A stretch of 64,000 nucleotides of DNA from Gracilaria domingensis (Eukaryota > Rhodophyta > Florideophyceae > Gracilariales > Gracilariaceae): positions 56,787 to 120,786 of the forward strand of contig VCMS01000163.1 in assembly GCA_022539475.1 (NCBI GenBank), in the 5' to 3' direction. A model generated the notes under the pieces. It did not search any database and was not told where the DNA came from. It was given only the letters and a program-made list of their open reading frames with translations. Of the stretch, positions 1 to 9,419 are shown piece by piece; positions within the stretch are counted from its first letter, which is position 1, and each line of letters begins with the position of its first letter. Both the position numbers and the translations under genes were made by a program.

Positions 1-722
1 TTGTTACGCCCGTCAAACCTCTGCGCGCCCACGCCCATCGTCGTCATTCCTGCCGCCCCTCGCGGCAAACAAGGCGGCGGCGGCAGCGGCGCGCTACTCG
101 TGTCGAACGGCACGTTTGTCAGCGCCGGCAGCGTGTTACTCCTAGACTGTGAAAGCGACCACGAAGCCGCTCCGGCTTGCTGTTGTTGCTGCTGCTGATG
201 CTGGAGCTGTTGCGGCGGCTGCGCGCGATCACGTGCACGAAAAGAGCCCTCGTGTCGCACGCCAACACTCTCCTCATCGCGCGCACACCGCAGCAAATGC
301 GAGAGATCCGACCGCGTCGGACCGTGCGACAAAGAAAGCGTATGAGGCGCCGTAGACGGCACCCTCAACGTCTTGGCCGTAAAAGCGGTATTCAACGAGC
401 GCTGAGCCGGCGAACTCAACACGTCAAGAGGAACTCTTCCCGTGGAGTCCTCGATGACTTCCACATGTGGCGAGGCGTCTGCCGCGGCGCGCGGACGCTT
501 TGAGGCGGGCGGGAACGGCGGCGACGGCAAACGGCGCGGAAACTCGTTGTCGAGCAGCTGCAGCGGAAGCGGTGTCAATCGACGCGCGCCCGGTGCGCGG
601 GAGAAACCGAACGCCGGCGCGGACCCGGGCTGAAGCGCAATGGGCAACTCGGGCACGGGCGCGCGCGCTCGCTCGTTCGCATACGAAGAAAACGCCGACT
701 TGAACGACGGCAGCACGGACAT
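1..722 (-). CDS. Gln/Pro/Ser-rich protein of unknown function, N-terminal part (runs off left edge)
   Basis: An uninterrupted minus-strand frame begins at an ATG at 722-720 and stays open to base 1, giving about 240 residues with no stop. The product is low in predicted structure: Pro- and Ser-rich stretches, an acidic segment around residues 90-100, and a glutamine tract near residues 180-190 (complement of 171-200). I recognise no domain. Composition of this kind is common in nuclear regulatory or scaffold proteins, but that is only suggestive. It lies downstream of the bHLH gene on the same strand. The long open frame in GC-rich DNA is itself weak evidence, because GC-rich DNA has few stops; the varied, non-periodic composition of the N-terminal half is what favours a real gene. 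Confidence 0.5.
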   Translation of the reverse strand, partial: MSVLPSFKSAFSSYANERARAPVPELPIALQPGSAPAFGFSRAPGARRLTPLPLQLLDNEFPRRLPSPPFPPASKRPRAAADASPHVEVIEDSTGRVPLDVLSSPAQRSLNTAFTAKTLRVPSTAPHTLSLSHGPTRSDLSHLLRCARDEESVGVRHEGSFRARDRAQPPQQLQHQQQQQQQAGAASWSLSQSRSNTLPALTNVPFDTSSAPLPPPPCLPRGAAGMTTMGVGAQRFDGRN

Positions 723-1055
723 GACGGCGGCCGACAAGGCAAAACACGGGGCGACGCTCGCTGGCGCGCGCGCGCGCGGGCAGGAAGGGGCGGGTGGGGG
801 GGGAGGGGGGGAGGAGCGACGGGGAAGGGGTGGGGGGCGGGGGGAAGGGGGGAGGAGGAGGAGGCGGAGGAGGTGCGCGAGGGGGGGCGGTCGGTGCGTG
901 GGGCATTGCCGCACGTGCTCGCGAGCCGGGCGGCCTTTATGTGCGATGTGCGCGCTCTAACGGCGCGCGCGCTGTTCCTCTCCCATGCCCGCGCACGCGC
1001 TGGCCGCGTGTCCACGCGCTGTCAGCGCCGGCGGCGGCTGCGGCGCGCGCGCGCG
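723..1055. other. G-rich intergenic tract between two minus-strand genes
   Basis: Contains long runs of G interrupted by A (about 787-880), potential G-quadruplex sequence, and alternating CG at 769-779. It would be the 3' region of the bHLH gene and the promoter of the gene starting at 722. No coding sequence is supported; open frames here are products of base composition. Confidence 0.5.
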
Positions 1056-1649
1056 TCACGCGCGCAGCTGGCGCTGCAGCCGCGCCACCACCGAGATGGC
1101 GTAGTCGATGATCTGCGCCTTGGACTTGACCACCACGTCCGCCGGCGGCTCCGGCAGCACGCGCCGCAGCAGCTGCAGCTTCTCGTTGAGCTTCGCGCGC
1201 GACCGCCGCGTGTGGATCTTGTGGAACTCGCGGCGCCGCCGGCTGCGCTGCTCGCCGCCGCCCTTCTGCGCGCGCGCGCCGGTTTGCGCCGTGCTGCTGT
1301 GCGTGTCGGCCGCCGTCGTGCAGTCGGCCGCGTGCGCGCTCGCCCACGCCGGGCTGTCCGCCGCCTCCTTGTCGTGGCCGCCCCACTGCGGCGCCGCGTC
1401 GAGGCAGCAGCGGTCGCCGAGCGCGCTGGTGGCCGCGCCGGCGTGCGCGCTTTGCGCGTTGCCGTCCATGTCGGGTACGTTGAGAAGGTCCAGCAGCAGC
1501 TCGCACGGGTAGTCTAGCTCGTTGTGCGCGGGCGCTGGCGCGAGGCCCGCGCCGCCGCTGCTGCCTTCCAGCGCCAGGTGGTCGAACAGATGGCTCCCGC
1601 TGCGCTCGTCCAGCGGGTCGTTGTCATCGCCGCCCATCACCTGCTCCAT
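1056..1649 (-). CDS. bHLH transcription factor
   Basis: A 197-residue protein starting at the ATG at 1649; an in-frame TGA lies upstream, so this start is likely. The first 130 residues are low complexity with an acidic N-terminus. Residues 138-197 form a basic helix-loop-helix domain: a basic stretch with four arginines followed by the plant-like HKIHTRRSRAKLNEKL, a first helix, a Pro-rich loop (LPEPPADVV), and a second helix ending LQRQLRA at the C-terminus. Such proteins bind E-box-like DNA as dimers in the nucleus; the partner and targets cannot be read from the sequence. There is no leucine zipper after helix 2. The gene is intronless and GC-rich like its neighbours. Confidence 0.8.
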   Translation of the reverse strand: MEQVMGGDDNDPLDERSGSHLFDHLALEGSSGGAGLAPAPAHNELDYPCELLLDLLNVPDMDGNAQSAHAGAATSALGDRCCLDAAPQWGGHDKEAADSPAWASAHAADCTTAADTHSSTAQTGARAQKGGGEQRSRRRREFHKIHTRRSRAKLNEKLQLLRRVLPEPPADVVVKSKAQIIDYAISVVARLQRQLRA

Positions 1650-1891
1650 GCTGACCAGCTCTGAGGCCGCGCTTGATGAGGCGCCGCTGCGCTTGGCGTG
1701 CGCTAACGGTCGTGCTCATGCTGCTTAAATGGTGCCGTTGCCAAGTGCTCATGTACTTTGTGAATTTATGAGGGCGCGCGCGTAGTGCTGCTCCTTTGTA
1801 AATTAAATCGCCGTGAACTTAAAAGTTCAAAGGTAACAAACTTTAAACGTGCGCTCAAACTTGCTTTTGTGCTTTCAACAACGTTTAGAAT

Positions 1892-2122
1892 GTTCAAATC
1901 ACCGAAAGTTTAAATTCTTGAGCAAGAGTAACTGAACTTTGCTCTGTGCTGCTCCTCAATCGATCACTCATTGCTTGGAGAGCAATTGAACAAGCGTTCA
2001 AATCACCGAAAGCTTAACTTCTTGAGCAAGAGTAACAGTTATTATTCGCACGGCGAAGGTAAACTTTGCTCGGTGCTGCTTCTCAATCGATCACTCATTG
2101 CTTGGAGAGCAATTGAACAAGC
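1892..2122. repeat. Direct tandem duplication, two copies of a ~104-127 bp unit
   Basis: Copy 1 (1892-1995) and copy 2 (1996-2122) share the start GTTCAAATCACCGAAAG and the end GCAATTGAACAAGC. Copy 2 carries an extra ~23 bp in the middle. They lie upstream of the bHLH gene and could be regulatory, but nothing shows this directly. Confidence 0.8.
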
Positions 2123-4353
2123 AAAAGCGTGCAGAATGAACTAAAGGGGGACTTACATCGTACCTCTATAAAACATATGCACATTTCAGGCATGACACAG
2201 CTTGTCGTCACGACGCGCTTCGCACACCAACTATTGTGACCATCACCATGGGCTCGTTGCGGCCCGGTCAGAACCGCTCATTTGAGAGCGCGCGTCAAAC
2301 AAATGCGAATCAAAACGCTTAGTAAGGTTAATGAAAAGCGCAAGTCGTGCTCTTGCTGCTTCCAATCAAAACTCACGGCCTAGCGGGCGGCGCTGCGTAG
2401 ATGTCAGCAGCAGTGCGGATTACAGCCAGGGAGATATCTTCCGTCATGGATAATCGCAGTGTTGCAACACGTCTTTCAAATGAGTAGCATGGAACCCAAA
2501 TTTTGGAAGTCTCTTCGCCGCTGCTGATATTTTCCACATTAAGCCTAGCCATTGGTGGAGGGCGCTATCGACTCTACCGAGTCGAGATTGACTGGCGAAA
2601 GCCCTCTGATTCGATTCACGATGCGCACGTTCCAGTCTTGCTGTTCTTCTATGTTTGAGGAGAAGCCCGACGAGTTTGATTACTAATCGACCGCCCCGAA
2701 CACACCAGATCGCAAAGCTGTGACTCCCATTGGTCGTGTCCTCGTTCAGCTGCAAATCTCGATGTGCTCGCAATAGCGTGCTCGACCCGGAACTGAATCT
2801 ATCTGCAACGGGTTCTCGCACGCAATGCACGTACGGACATGTAGCCTAAAAGATTAACCCCGCGTCACGCTCTCGGAAGCTCGCTGCATGCATTCTGCGC
2901 CTCAAGCAGTTAATCGTATCAATCTGCCACAAGCACTGGCCCCTACAGGGGTAGCAGTACGTGTAGCAAAAAAAACACGTTGCAACGCCGCGACCCTTCT
3001 CGATGATAAAAGGAGGCATCAAAACCAGCTCGGCTCTTCAGTCTTCTCCACGCCGCGCCATTTCTCTAAACAGATTGCGGCCAAGTCGATTTCGCCAGCG
3101 GCCCCACGCCCCACGCCCCACGCCATAAAACTTTAGCACAAATTATGGTTCGTAACCCTTCGGGGCCAACACGAAAACCCAACCAGGGGCAAACCAGCAG
3201 GATTCATGCGCATGCATGAGAAACGACGCGTTTTGGCACTTGGCCCCTGCACGAGGTAGTTGTGCCACTTTTTGTGCGGCATGCACGCGTCCTCACACCG
3301 CCACTGGCGTCCGAAGCATAACACTTTTTTTTTTTTTTTTTTTTCCAGGCTGCGATTGTGTCCATCTGGACATTATAAGTCTCTCTCAAGCTGAGAGTGC
3401 TGCTGAGTCTCAGCCATTGAGCTGTCGATGGATGTGCGCTCCCAACGTAAACTGGAGCGCAGTGCGACGTGCTACGTTTCGTTGGTATCGAGATGCCATC
3501 TTTAGTCCATTTTCTAAGTCGTGATAGTTTAGTTCTATATGTAATATATGAAACTTGAAGAGCAACAACAGCTTCATCGCGCTTCGCGTCCAAGCGAGGA
3601 AAACGAAGCCTGTGCTGCGGCTATTTATTTGGTTTCGTACTGTTTTTCTAGTACTACCTAAGCGCATTCAGTGCGGCAGTTTGGCAGCGTCTGTGGCGAT
3701 AAATTCACGGCGGCAATACGATCTAGTGATAACTCTGTGGCGCGCAGTGTGGCCCGAGGCAATCGCTGGCGACATGATGTCTACAACGTCTACTAAGCGC
3801 TGCCGCATACAAGTTGTTTGTTGTAGGTGCATGTGTTGTGCGCTTTGGATGCGAGCCAGGTTCGGGACAAGCAGCACGCACTTGTGCCAGCATGTCTCTT
3901 CCATTCAGCATGGCACGTATTGCATCGGGGAGCTGCCGCGAAAACATGCCCCAGCCTGACATGTCGGCGATGAGGCGGACGTCATGAACAGGTTGCTGAA
4001 GCTTGTTGACGTGTGCGCATGACTCCTTTGCCTGCAAGGCTGCGTTTGATGAAGAGCAAACTCGTGAGGGGGATTGATGGATGGAAGTACGCACCGCAGG
4101 CGCATGGATATGGGCGCTATTTGGTGGCAGGCGTGGCCGTATTTTGGGTGCCTCTCAGGGACATTCGAAACGGCCTGCGCCGGCGGAGGTGAGACGTGGC
4201 CAAGATCAAATCTCACCCGGTGCACTTGAACAGAGGCGGGGCGGGGCAACTGTCAGCGTGTGGTGGGCGTCGAAATGCACTTGAGCGCGGTGCTGCCGCT
4301 TGAAGCTACGCCCGAGGCTTGAAAACGTGCTAAGGTTAGAATCGTGTCGATCA

Positions 4354-4418
4354 TCGACCGTGAAGGTGGTCGACCCGTGAGGGTGATCGACCCGTGAGGG
4401 TGATCGACCGTGATCGCG
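4354..4418. repeat. Short tandem repeat, ~17-bp unit
   Basis: Four units resembling TCGACCCGTGAGGGTGA in direct orientation; the middle two are identical and the outer two diverged. Confidence 0.75.
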
Positions 4419-4933
4419 CGTCGGCAGCCGCCGCGTCTCGTCTCGGCTGCGTTGCAGTGGACCGACTTGTGAAGAGGCATGTGCGCTGACTGAGCACCAG
4501 GCCTGCTGAGCACTGCTTACTGCAGGAGAAGCGCATCATACCAAGGGTAAGGATAGCTACGGTAGGCAACAAATGCAGCGGGCGCGGCAGTCAGCCGCGA
4601 GGCGTGCGCCGGTGTGAAGCCACTCGCCGCGGCGCCGTCGCCGTGCATTCGCCGCCGTGGGCGACTTTCGCACCGTACACGGTGTACACGTATGTATGCG
4701 CGGCAGCTGTCAGCTCGTCACTGACGAGCTGCAGCCGCTGCGGTGCAGCCGCTGCACTTTGGCGCGAAGCGGAGACTCCCGCGCCGGAGAGCGCCCGTTT
4801 CCATTTGAGCGCGGGTGCATGATTCACCGCAGCTCCGCGCGACACGCGCGCGCGCGCGCGCGCGCAAAGTGCTGTTTTTCAGCCAAAATTTTGTAACGAG
4901 TGCGCGCTTTGAATCGAACGCGCGGCGGCGCGC

Positions 4934-4939
4934 TATAAA
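4934..4939 (+). promoter_or_regulatory. TATA box of the nucleotidyltransferase gene
   Basis: A TATAAA sits in otherwise GC-rich DNA, about 145 nt upstream of the ATG at 5082. It argues that translation starts at 5082, not at the in-frame ATG at 4815, which lies upstream of the box. Confidence 0.6.
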
Positions 4940-5081
4940 GGCGCGCGGCCCGCGCTCCGCGCCGCCGCGCTACCGACACCGCCCTTTCCGCGCCGCCGCA
5001 CCGCCGCCCGCCGTGCACAGCCCCCACGACTGCCCGTCTGCCTGCGCCCCCACGCGCTGCGGCCGTCTCCACAGCTTCTCG

Positions 5082-7040
5082 ATGTCGGCCGCCGTCACCC
5101 AGATGCCTCCGCCGGCGCCGAAGGCCGCCCTCCCCAAGGGCATGACAGAGCTTCGTCTTCACAACTACCTCCGACGGGCCGTGTCCACGCACAATGTAAA
5201 CCGCACGCTGCTCATCAACGCCCACAACTGGATTTTCTCCAACCAGATGCCGGTGTCAAACCCCAAGCTGCACGAGCTTCTTGCCCAGTGCTTCGACAAC
5301 ATTCAGAGCCCGGCAGCCGCCAGCTACCACGTCAGACGCGCAGAGCTGCTCCGGAACCGCTCCGCTCAACCGGTCACTCCGAGCCACGACGCTCGACCCG
5401 AGCGTCGCGCCTCGACGAGTGACCCTCGAGCGGGCGCTTCCGCCGGCGACGCGCCGAAGACGGACAAGACTGGTAAACAAGCCTCCTCTGAGAACCAGGC
5501 CTTTTCAGAAAACCTTCTGAAGAGGGCGCGTTCCAGAAGTCGCTTTTCCGAGCTGCCGAGCCGAGAATCGCTTGGCGCGCGCTCAAAACGTCAGAGAATG
5601 CATGCGGATGCAGAGCCATCCATTCAACCTATCATAGTTCAACACCCGCCGCATGTGCACGATTCGAAACCGTATGACAAAAACAACTATATGCCGTCGT
5701 TGAAAGCGGCCGTTCGCATGCTGGAAAAGGAATGTAACCAAAACGGCGAGTCTTCGCCAAAAGTTCGCTTCTCATTTGAAATAGATGACGACAAAAAGGA
5801 GATGGGTGTAAGCATAGATATCAAAGTACAAGTTCCGGACATGGCTAAGAAAGCTACAGATGGCGTGGTCAAAGTGAAGGATTATTGTCGGTTTGGGACC
5901 GAAGATGACATCACCGAAAAGGGCGCAATATATGAAAAGGCCAGAAATAGAAGTGCCAGGCTGGCAGTAGCAGACGTGAACGATATTCGGAGAGTAATAG
6001 AAAAGGCTTGTTATAGCGAGCTCAGGGTGTATGTAGAAGAACTAACCGATGGGTGGAAAACGCGAGACTTTTCAAGTTATTGCTACAGGGCATTTGAAAG
6101 GGCAAAGACAATAATCCTGAGCGAGGCAAAAGGAAACTTGTACGGCGCTTCTGTGTCGTTGTATGGTTCGGTGCCAACCGGTCTGATTCTGGGCGAGTCT
6201 GATATTGACGTGTCAATATCAGTGCCGATGCTGTTTGAGTCGTACGAAGACGGCGATCCGCATCGGATCAAGTCGAAAACTATAGACGTGCTCAAGTTTC
6301 TGGCGATTCAAATGAAGAAGGAAAAAATGGAAAACGTGTTTGTAGTGACTCAGGCGAGGGTACCGGTGCTGCGGTACATTGATAGAGAGACGCAGGTGAA
6401 CGTGGACGTGACGCTAAACAACGACCGTAGTTTGCTACTAGCAAGATTGCTGCGGCGACATATGCACAAAGACGCGCGCATATGGGAGCTGTGTATGCTT
6501 GTCAAGTACTGGGCCAAGCAGCGCAAGCTGTGCGGCGTGGTGCAGGGGCACATCAACTCGATGGGCTGGGTGATCATGGTGATCTTCTTCCTGCAGCACC
6601 TGGTGGAGCCACGCGTGGCGGCGTTGTACCGTCCGAAACAGGCCAAGTACAACTTCGCGACGATCGTGGAGGAGCCGTGGCGCGACAGCAAGAGCGGCGG
6701 CGGCGTGAACGCGCAGCCGACGCACGTGCTGCTGATGGAGTTCTTCCGCGTGTTTGGCCAGCGCTTCGAGTTCGACCGCGAGGCGATCTCCATGACGCTG
6801 CTGTACCGCGAGCGCACCAAGTACATTGCCAAGGGCGCGGCGGACCGCCCGCTGTTCATCGAGCAGCCGCTGCTGGCGGGAAAGAACGTCGTGGACTACG
6901 TGTCGCGGCACACGCTGGAAATTGCGCGCCGGGAAATGCGCGACACGTACCGCCTGCTGGCCGCGCAGCGCGCCAGCCCGGCCGCCGCCTTCGCCGTGCG
7001 CCAGCTCACCGACGAGGAGTCGTATTTCTACCGCCGCTGA
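5082..7040 (+). CDS. TRF4/TUTase-type nucleotidyltransferase (non-canonical poly(A) or poly(U) polymerase)
   Basis: 652 residues from the ATG at 5082. The first ~260 residues are low complexity and basic, apart from an N-terminal helical segment (about residues 20-70). The core begins near residue 335. The polymerase-beta fold signature LYGSVPTG precedes the two metal-binding aspartates D374 and D376 (SDIDVS), and the third carboxylate is D442 in VNVDVT. A PAP-associated domain follows (about 470-560). The layout is that of Trf4/PAPD or Cid1-type enzymes, which add A or U tails to RNA 3' ends in quality control or turnover. The last ~150 codons are markedly more GC-rich than the middle. The base specificity (A or U) cannot be told from the sequence. 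Catalytic residues appear complete. Confidence 0.82.
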   Translation: MSAAVTQMPPPAPKAALPKGMTELRLHNYLRRAVSTHNVNRTLLINAHNWIFSNQMPVSNPKLHELLAQCFDNIQSPAAASYHVRRAELLRNRSAQPVTPSHDARPERRASTSDPRAGASAGDAPKTDKTGKQASSENQAFSENLLKRARSRSRFSELPSRESLGARSKRQRMHADAEPSIQPIIVQHPPHVHDSKPYDKNNYMPSLKAAVRMLEKECNQNGESSPKVRFSFEIDDDKKEMGVSIDIKVQVPDMAKKATDGVVKVKDYCRFGTEDDITEKGAIYEKARNRSARLAVADVNDIRRVIEKACYSELRVYVEELTDGWKTRDFSSYCYRAFERAKTIILSEAKGNLYGASVSLYGSVPTGLILGESDIDVSISVPMLFESYEDGDPHRIKSKTIDVLKFLAIQMKKEKMENVFVVTQARVPVLRYIDRETQVNVDVTLNNDRSLLLARLLRRHMHKDARIWELCMLVKYWAKQRKLCGVVQGHINSMGWVIMVIFFLQHLVEPRVAALYRPKQAKYNFATIVEEPWRDSKSGGGVNAQPTHVLLMEFFRVFGQRFEFDREAISMTLLYRERTKYIAKGAADRPLFIEQPLLAGKNVVDYVSRHTLEIARREMRDTYRLLAAQRASPAAAFAVRQLTDEESYFYRR

Positions 7041-7364
7041 AAATTCAAAATATTTATTACCGAAATACTGTACCCGCCCCATCAACAAAAAAAAAAGAAA
7101 AAAAAAGAGAGAAAAAAAAAAAACGTGCGTGATCTCCCCCGCAGCGTTTGACTTGCTCTTGATTTGCTCTAGACACATACACGAGGATTTGCTCCTCACT
7201 AATCCACCCGTTCACCCGGCTTCGGACCATTAAATGAAATCCTGAATTAGATCCCAGCGCTTCCCAAGCTGCGTACCCCTGGGTACTTTCCGTGGCGACT
7301 GCGTCGAATCACTTCCACCGCCGGCGCCCAGTTGGCGCCCGTTCCGCGCCGTTCCACCCTACCA
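7041..7364 (+). other. 3' flank of the nucleotidyltransferase gene and short promoter of the dTMP kinase gene
   Basis: An A-rich stretch (about 7087-7122) follows the stop codon within 50 nt. No gene is supported. The compact spacing implies that both regulatory regions fit within about 320 bp. Confidence 0.4.
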
Positions 7365-8003
7365 ATGAGAGGCGCGCTCATCGTGTTCGAGGGCGCCGAC
7401 CGCAGCGGCAAGACCACCCAGACGCGCCGGCTGGCCGCCGCCCTGCAGGCCGCAGGAATTGCCGTGGCGCCCGGCACGCCGTGGCGCTTCCCCGACCGCA
7501 CCACCGCCATCGGCCAAATGCTCAATACGTACCTCACAAACGGCGTCGACGTCGACCCGCACGCCGCACACCTGCTGTTTTCCGCCAATCGCTGGGAGAA
7601 AGCCGCGCTTCTGCGCAGCGCGCTGCAAAGCGGCCAAACCGTCATTTTGGACCGCTACGCCTACTCGGGCGTAGCGTACTCCGTCGCCAACGGGCTCTGT
7701 TCCGAGTGGTGCAAGTCAGCCGATCAGGGCCTTCCGGCGCCTGATCTCGTGCTCTTCCTGCAGCTCAGCGCGCAGGCTGCAGCCCAGCGCGCGCAGTTTG
7801 GCAACGAAAGGTATGAAAACGAGCGCATGCAGCAAAAAGTTGCTCGCGCGTTCGAGACGCTACGTACCGAAGATTGGCTTGTCATCGACGCCGACGCCGA
7901 TGAACAAACCGTGTTTCAACGAATTTTGGACAAAGCCATGCCGTTGATTGTGCAAGCCACGAACCGCGATTCCATTTCCACCTTGTGGAATTCCAAAACC
8001 TAG
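7365..8003 (+). CDS. Thymidylate kinase
   Basis: 212 residues from the ATG at 7365; an open extension to 7332 starts with TTG and is unlikely. The protein carries the P-loop EGADRSGKTTQ (residues 9-19), the substrate segment FPDRTTAIG, the LLFSANRWE helix, and the DRY motif of the thymidylate kinase family (LDRYAYSGVAY). PDLVLFLQL matches the strand before the lid. It phosphorylates dTMP to dTDP, the step before dTTP synthesis. Length is normal for the eukaryotic enzyme (about 210 residues). No clear organelle targeting peptide is seen. Its stop codon overlaps that of the convergent ING-type gene by four bases, so the two 3' ends must be transcribed across each other. Confidence 0.93.
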   Translation: MRGALIVFEGADRSGKTTQTRRLAAALQAAGIAVAPGTPWRFPDRTTAIGQMLNTYLTNGVDVDPHAAHLLFSANRWEKAALLRSALQSGQTVILDRYAYSGVAYSVANGLCSEWCKSADQGLPAPDLVLFLQLSAQAAAQRAQFGNERYENERMQQKVARAFETLRTEDWLVIDADADEQTVFQRILDKAMPLIVQATNRDSISTLWNSKT

Positions 8004-8374
8004 TGCTTGCGACGACCGCTCTTCTTCCGTTTCTCTCTGCAGTCGGGGCAGTACCACGCCCCGACGGGTTCCTCGGTCAAGTTGACGCACTCGAAATGAA
8101 ACCATTCGTACACGCAATCGTCGTCTTCACAGGCAACCATGTTGCCGCTAGAAACCTGTCTACAAACGCAGTAAAGAGTGTTATCCAAATTGGTATCCGT
8201 AATCATCTCCGAAATCGGCTGCACTTCCTTGTTGAGTGTTTTCACGGCGGGCGTTTCAGTCATGACGACGTCGCGACGAACCTCCTCCGCACTGACGATA
8301 GGCATCCCGCCCGTCGTCGCCGACGCAGGCGCGCTCACGGCGTCGCCCGGACTGCGCGGCGGACGGGGCCGTGT

Positions 8375-8413
<39 letters not shown>

Positions 8414-8989
8414 CGGCGTTGGCGGCGGCAAAGGCTCTCGTCGGGCGACCGTCTGCGCGTTCCGCGTGGCGGGTGTTTCCGCGGCGCGGCTCTCGGCTGC
8501 AGCCGACGGCAGCTGCCGTGGCTGCGCTGGCTGCGGCTGCGACGGCTGCAACGGCCGCGACGGCCGTGGCTGCTTCGGCTGCGCAGCGCCAGGCCACCTG
8601 CCCTCGCGCTTGAGCTGCGCCTCAAAGTCGCGCAGCTTGTCGTCAAGCACCTGCAACACCGAGTCGAGCCCGCGCAGGGACGAGGCGGCGAGCGCCAGCT
8701 TCTTGTCGGACAGCTCCTGCACGGTCATCTGCTGGTGAATGAACTCCTGGTACTGGCGGCGCACGGAGGCGATGGCGGCGGAGGAGTTGGCGCGCGCGAC
8801 GGTGTCGTCGACGGCGGCGTCGGCGAGCGGGAGCGTGCTCTGAATGCGGTCGTCCAGCGACTTGATTTCGGCAAAGGTGCTCTTGGTGGACGACTGCAGC
8901 GGCTCGATGAGGTCGAGAAAGTCGTCCAGGTACGACGGCGCGTACGCGTCGTGCGGGCGGTCGCGCCGCTCGGCCGCGCGGTACGCCAT
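8000..8989 (-). CDS. ING-family PHD-finger chromatin protein
   Basis: 329 residues from the ATG at 8989. Residues about 15-130 form the ING-type N-terminal helical region (YLDDFLDLIEPL near residue 20, QYQEFIHQQ near 88). A Pro-rich linker (about 180-210, GGC-repeat DNA at 8375-8420) follows. The C-terminus is a PHD finger: YCVCRQVSSGNMVACEDDDC, then WFHFECVNL and GAWYCPDC, giving the expected Cys4-His-Cys3 set. The last residues are a basic tail. ING proteins are subunits of histone acetyltransferase or deacetylase complexes and read H3K4me3 through this finger. Length is typical. The gene is intronless and its end overlaps the dTMP kinase gene. Confidence 0.9.
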
Positions 8990-9419
8990 GGGGACCCGCC
9001 GCGCGCGCGCGCCGCGCCGAGCCGCGCGCCGCCCAGACGCTCCGCGCGTGGCGTGCGCGCCTTTTGTGCTGACTCAGCACGCGCGACACAGCTGTGCCAC
9101 GTGTGTGCTTCCACGCCGCCGCCGCCGCCGCCGCGCCGCCGCCGCCGCACGAAGGGCGCACGCCCGCGGCGGACGCGGCGCGCGCGCCCGCTGTAAGCGC
9201 GCGGCTGACAGCGTCAGGCGGTGCTGGTGCATGGCGCGCGCGCCTGGCTGGCGCGCCGCCCACCATTCGAGCCGTTTGGTCCACGCGTGCGGCACCGCGC
9301 AGCGCTCCGTGCGCGCCGCCTTCCCGCACCCGCACCCGCACCCGCACCCGCCCGCCGCGCGCTCCGCAGTGCGCCTTCCAACTGCGCGCCGCGCTCCCCG
9401 CCCCCGCCGCCCGCCCGCC

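Larger units (their letters stand above)
1730..4813. other. 3-kb intergenic region without a supported gene
   Basis: It lies between the divergent bHLH and nucleotidyltransferase genes. It holds a tandem duplication (1892-2122), a poly-T run followed by CCAG (about 3324-3348), short tandem repeats (4354-4418) and a (CG)n run at 4849-4864 just beyond its end. Frames of 100-130 codons on either strand start at non-ATG codons or lack protein-like composition. Confidence 0.5.

Noticed and set aside
424-1015. Overlapping 100-200 codon frames on both strands of the G-rich tract
   Set aside because: They encode only Pro/Arg/Gly low complexity and change with composition; the bHLH gene and the Gln-rich gene explain the region better.
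2444-2830. 128-codon minus-strand frame
   Set aside because: Starts with GTG, has no recognisable domain and sits in an otherwise gene-free region.
3324-3348. Poly-T run as a retroposed poly(A) tail
   Set aside because: No coding remnant or target-site duplication was found next to it; slippage-prone homopolymer is a simpler explanation.
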